NCBI GenBank assembly: GCA_036561005.1
Contig: DATBQE010000239.1
Span: 1 to 64,000 of the forward strand
Length of the DNA: 64,000 nucleotides
Source of the DNA: PKWO01 sp036561005
GTDB taxonomy: Bacteria > Pseudomonadota > Gammaproteobacteria > Burkholderiales > Burkholderiaceae_D
Reading direction: 5' to 3'
Below the pieces are notes generated by a model, which had not been told where the DNA came from, searched no databases, and was given only the letters and a program-made list of their open reading frames with translations. The position numbers and the translations under genes were made by a program. Position 1 is the first letter of the stretch; the number at the start of each line of letters is the position of its first letter. Positions 62,526-64,000 of the stretch are shown here, piece after piece.

Positions 62526-62816
62526 TTACTTCGAGAAAAAATACTTGACGCTCTCCTGATCCCCGCCCTGCTCGTAGGTGAATTCTGAAAAGGGACCCGG
62601 TGTTTTGTAGACATTTCCCACATAGCCTTCCTGGGTGCCATCGTACTTCATAAACGTGGCGTGATAATACATTTTGACCGGGCGCGCCGACGCGTACAGG
62701 TAAGTCAGAACAAAGACATAGCCTTGTTCGCCGACTACTGTCGCCGTTGCAGTTCCACGCGCGGCAAGCTGCCCGGCCAAATCCGTATCATCGGGCAAGC
62801 TTGAACGCACTGTCAC
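62526..62816 (-). CDS. Small protein of unknown function
   Basis: 96 residues from a GTG at 62816; only three codons separate this from an upstream stop, and no signal peptide is present. The product is beta-rich (GTATATVVGEQGYVFVLTYLYA; YYHATFMKYDGTQEGYVGNVY). Natural-looking composition, no family recognised. It may be the remaining end of a longer exported protein. Confidence 0.45.
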   Translation of the reverse strand: MTVRSSLPDDTDLAGQLAARGTATATVVGEQGYVFVLTYLYASARPVKMYYHATFMKYDGTQEGYVGNVYKTPGPFSEFTYEQGGDQESVKYFFSK

Positions 62817-63420
62817 GATGCTGATTTATTCGGTATTTACCCTTCTCAATTCTCACATTTCTCAAATCGAGGCCGGCATCGCGTGGACAAAGCCGCGCAA
62901 GAATTCATGTCGGAAGGCGCTGCAGAAAAGGAGTCGCTACGATAGCACGGCGAGGCGAGAGCACAGCGTCATATTCGTTGCGAAATATTTTCCAAATACC
63001 ATATTCATGGGATTTTCAATCTACCTTGGTTGAACATAGAATGCCTTTCATGCAACTGCCACTATGCTAAGAAATCGCCCGGCGATGATACCAGCGTATC
63101 GGCATGCGCTATGAAAATGGTCGCGGTATATTAGAACCACTTCAGCCCTGTCACAACACGCCGACGGAATAGACCGCATCAATATTCTCAGGCTTCCCAT
63201 TTTTTGAAATGCCCCTGGTTGAGCATGCCATTAGCGGCGCTCGTCCGGTAAAAACATATTGCCCACTGGCCTGTCGCAAACGGTCTCTGGAGCGGAGCAA
63301 GGTACCCAAATGCTCCGCCTGAGGCGCTGAGTTCCTATCGTTTTAATGCATCGCCCTGCAAGATCCAAGTCGATTTCCTTCTCAAATCACCGCAGCAATC
63401 ACAGCCAGGAGTACCTAGCC
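62817..63420. other. Intergenic region upstream of the right-edge gene
   Basis: More AT-rich than its surroundings in 62820-63140. Short frames on both strands have no natural product. It probably holds promoters for the minus gene ending here and for the plus gene at 63421. Confidence 0.35.
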
Positions 63421-64000
63421 ATGCCTTTAGATACCGCCATTTCCCAAGCCGCCACCCTGTCCAACAAGGCAGGCGCGCAGATCGCCCAGTTTGGCCTGAA
63501 CAAGGTTTTGCAGAGCCAACTCGTTGCCACGCAATTGTTCGGCAAATTCGCCATGCAGAGTCCAGCCAGCGATCCGACCGTGATGAGCAATATCTCCCAT
63601 CACCTGGCAAATATCGCCAGGAATCCTGCCTTTGCCAGCATTGATCTGGCCAGCCTCGGCAAGCTCGAACTCAAGGATGCCGTGTCGTTCCAATTGGGCG
63701 CCGTCACAGTTCCAGTTTCCTCAGGCAGCGCATCGAGCCAAAGCAGCAGTTCTCCGGGCAGCACCGGCAGTATTCTCGTGACCGTCATGGAAAACTGCGG
63801 CCCGACGAGCAACCCGGCAAATCATGGCCCCGTGGTCAATCCGGGCGAACAACCGTGGCAACTCGTCACATCGCTGCGCAGCGTGAACACCTTGCCGGCA
63901 CAAAGTTTGAGGACAACGACGCAGGGCAATTTGCATCAGCTACGCATTGTCGATCCTGACCTGACGCAGACCGCTTATGTGCTGGCCGACGAGGTCGATT
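63421..64000 (+). CDS. Unidentified protein, cut by the right edge
   Basis: 193 residues are visible from ATG 63421, which follows AGGAG at 63407-63411. No signal peptide. It opens MPLDTAISQAATLSNKAGAQ, continues with a helical stretch rich in Leu/Ala/Gln, then a Ser/Gly-rich linker (SSGSASSQSSSSPGSTGS) at about 100-118 and a beta-rich part (ILVTVMENCG; HQLRIVDPDLTQTAYVLADE). No family recognised. The real gene extends beyond the window. Confidence 0.7.
   Translation, partial: MPLDTAISQAATLSNKAGAQIAQFGLNKVLQSQLVATQLFGKFAMQSPASDPTVMSNISHHLANIARNPAFASIDLASLGKLELKDAVSFQLGAVTVPVSSGSASSQSSSSPGSTGSILVTVMENCGPTSNPANHGPVVNPGEQPWQLVTSLRSVNTLPAQSLRTTTQGNLHQLRIVDPDLTQTAYVLADEVD

Noticed and set aside
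1..64000. CRISPR arrays, rRNA and tRNA genes
   Set aside because: No regularly spaced repeats with spacers and no cloverleaf or rRNA sequence was seen; the tandem repeats found have no spacers.

Overview
This window reads like a chromosome segment of a betaproteobacterium, most likely Burkholderiales and near Oxalobacteraceae. The signs are a type I glnA followed by a DUF4124 gene and ntrB-ntrC, a livH/livMG/livF/livK transport set, moderately high GC, and long hybrid sensor kinases. This placement is inferred from gene content only. There is no rRNA, no recognisable tRNA and no CRISPR array.

Layout. 1-545: the end of one gene, a strong hairpin and unassigned sequence. 546-6141: an exported S41 peptidase, an AraC regulator and a run of small exported or membrane proteins of unknown function. 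6524-11585: the most interesting locus, four minus-strand genes forming a complete ribosomal peptide (graspetide-type) system. It has an HlyD-like adaptor, a peptidase-containing ABC exporter, a 56-residue double-glycine precursor at 7734-7904, and an ATP-grasp ligase of the microviridin/MvdD type. 11586-12322 is AT-rich and then gene-poor, with a possible transposase remnant. 12323-16564: aldo/keto reductase with a divergent LysR regulator, a lipoprotein, a GFA-type enzyme, an exported VOC protein and a small unknown. 16926-20060: a class A penicillin-binding protein with a large insertion. 20390-25874: two tandem paralogous lipoproteins with DUF4214 plus an NHL propeller. 26151-34021: a flavin monooxygenase and DUF3237 gene, a MarR regulator and a branched-chain-type ABC importer. 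Two identical-consensus operators (TGTTAT-N5-ATAACA) lie before the monooxygenase and before the importer, so this is probably one regulon. 34633-37948: PTS EIIA-like protein and a magnesium P-type ATPase. 38172-45465: repeats, a small membrane gene with an in-frame stop, a hybrid sensor kinase split by one in-frame TAA, an HD-GYP regulator, an unknown gene, and two copies of a palindromic repeat around a small membrane protein. 45605-51073: nitrogen control (ntrC, ntrB, a DUF4124 gene, glnA with a sigma-54 promoter and NtrC sites). 51187-58001: a hemerythrin-like protein, a single-domain response regulator, a 1537-residue hybrid kinase and a GGDEF regulator. 58383-64000: prfC, zinc-ribbon proteins, small unknowns and a gene cut by the right edge.

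How the parts work together. In the peptide locus, the ligase would crosslink the core of the precursor, and the C39 domain of the exporter would cut after Gly-Gly while exporting with the HlyD adaptor. In the 26-34 kb region, the MarR protein probably senses an aromatic or other small acid and controls both its import and its oxidation. In the 45-51 kb region, NtrB/NtrC activate sigma-54 transcription of glnA under nitrogen limitation.
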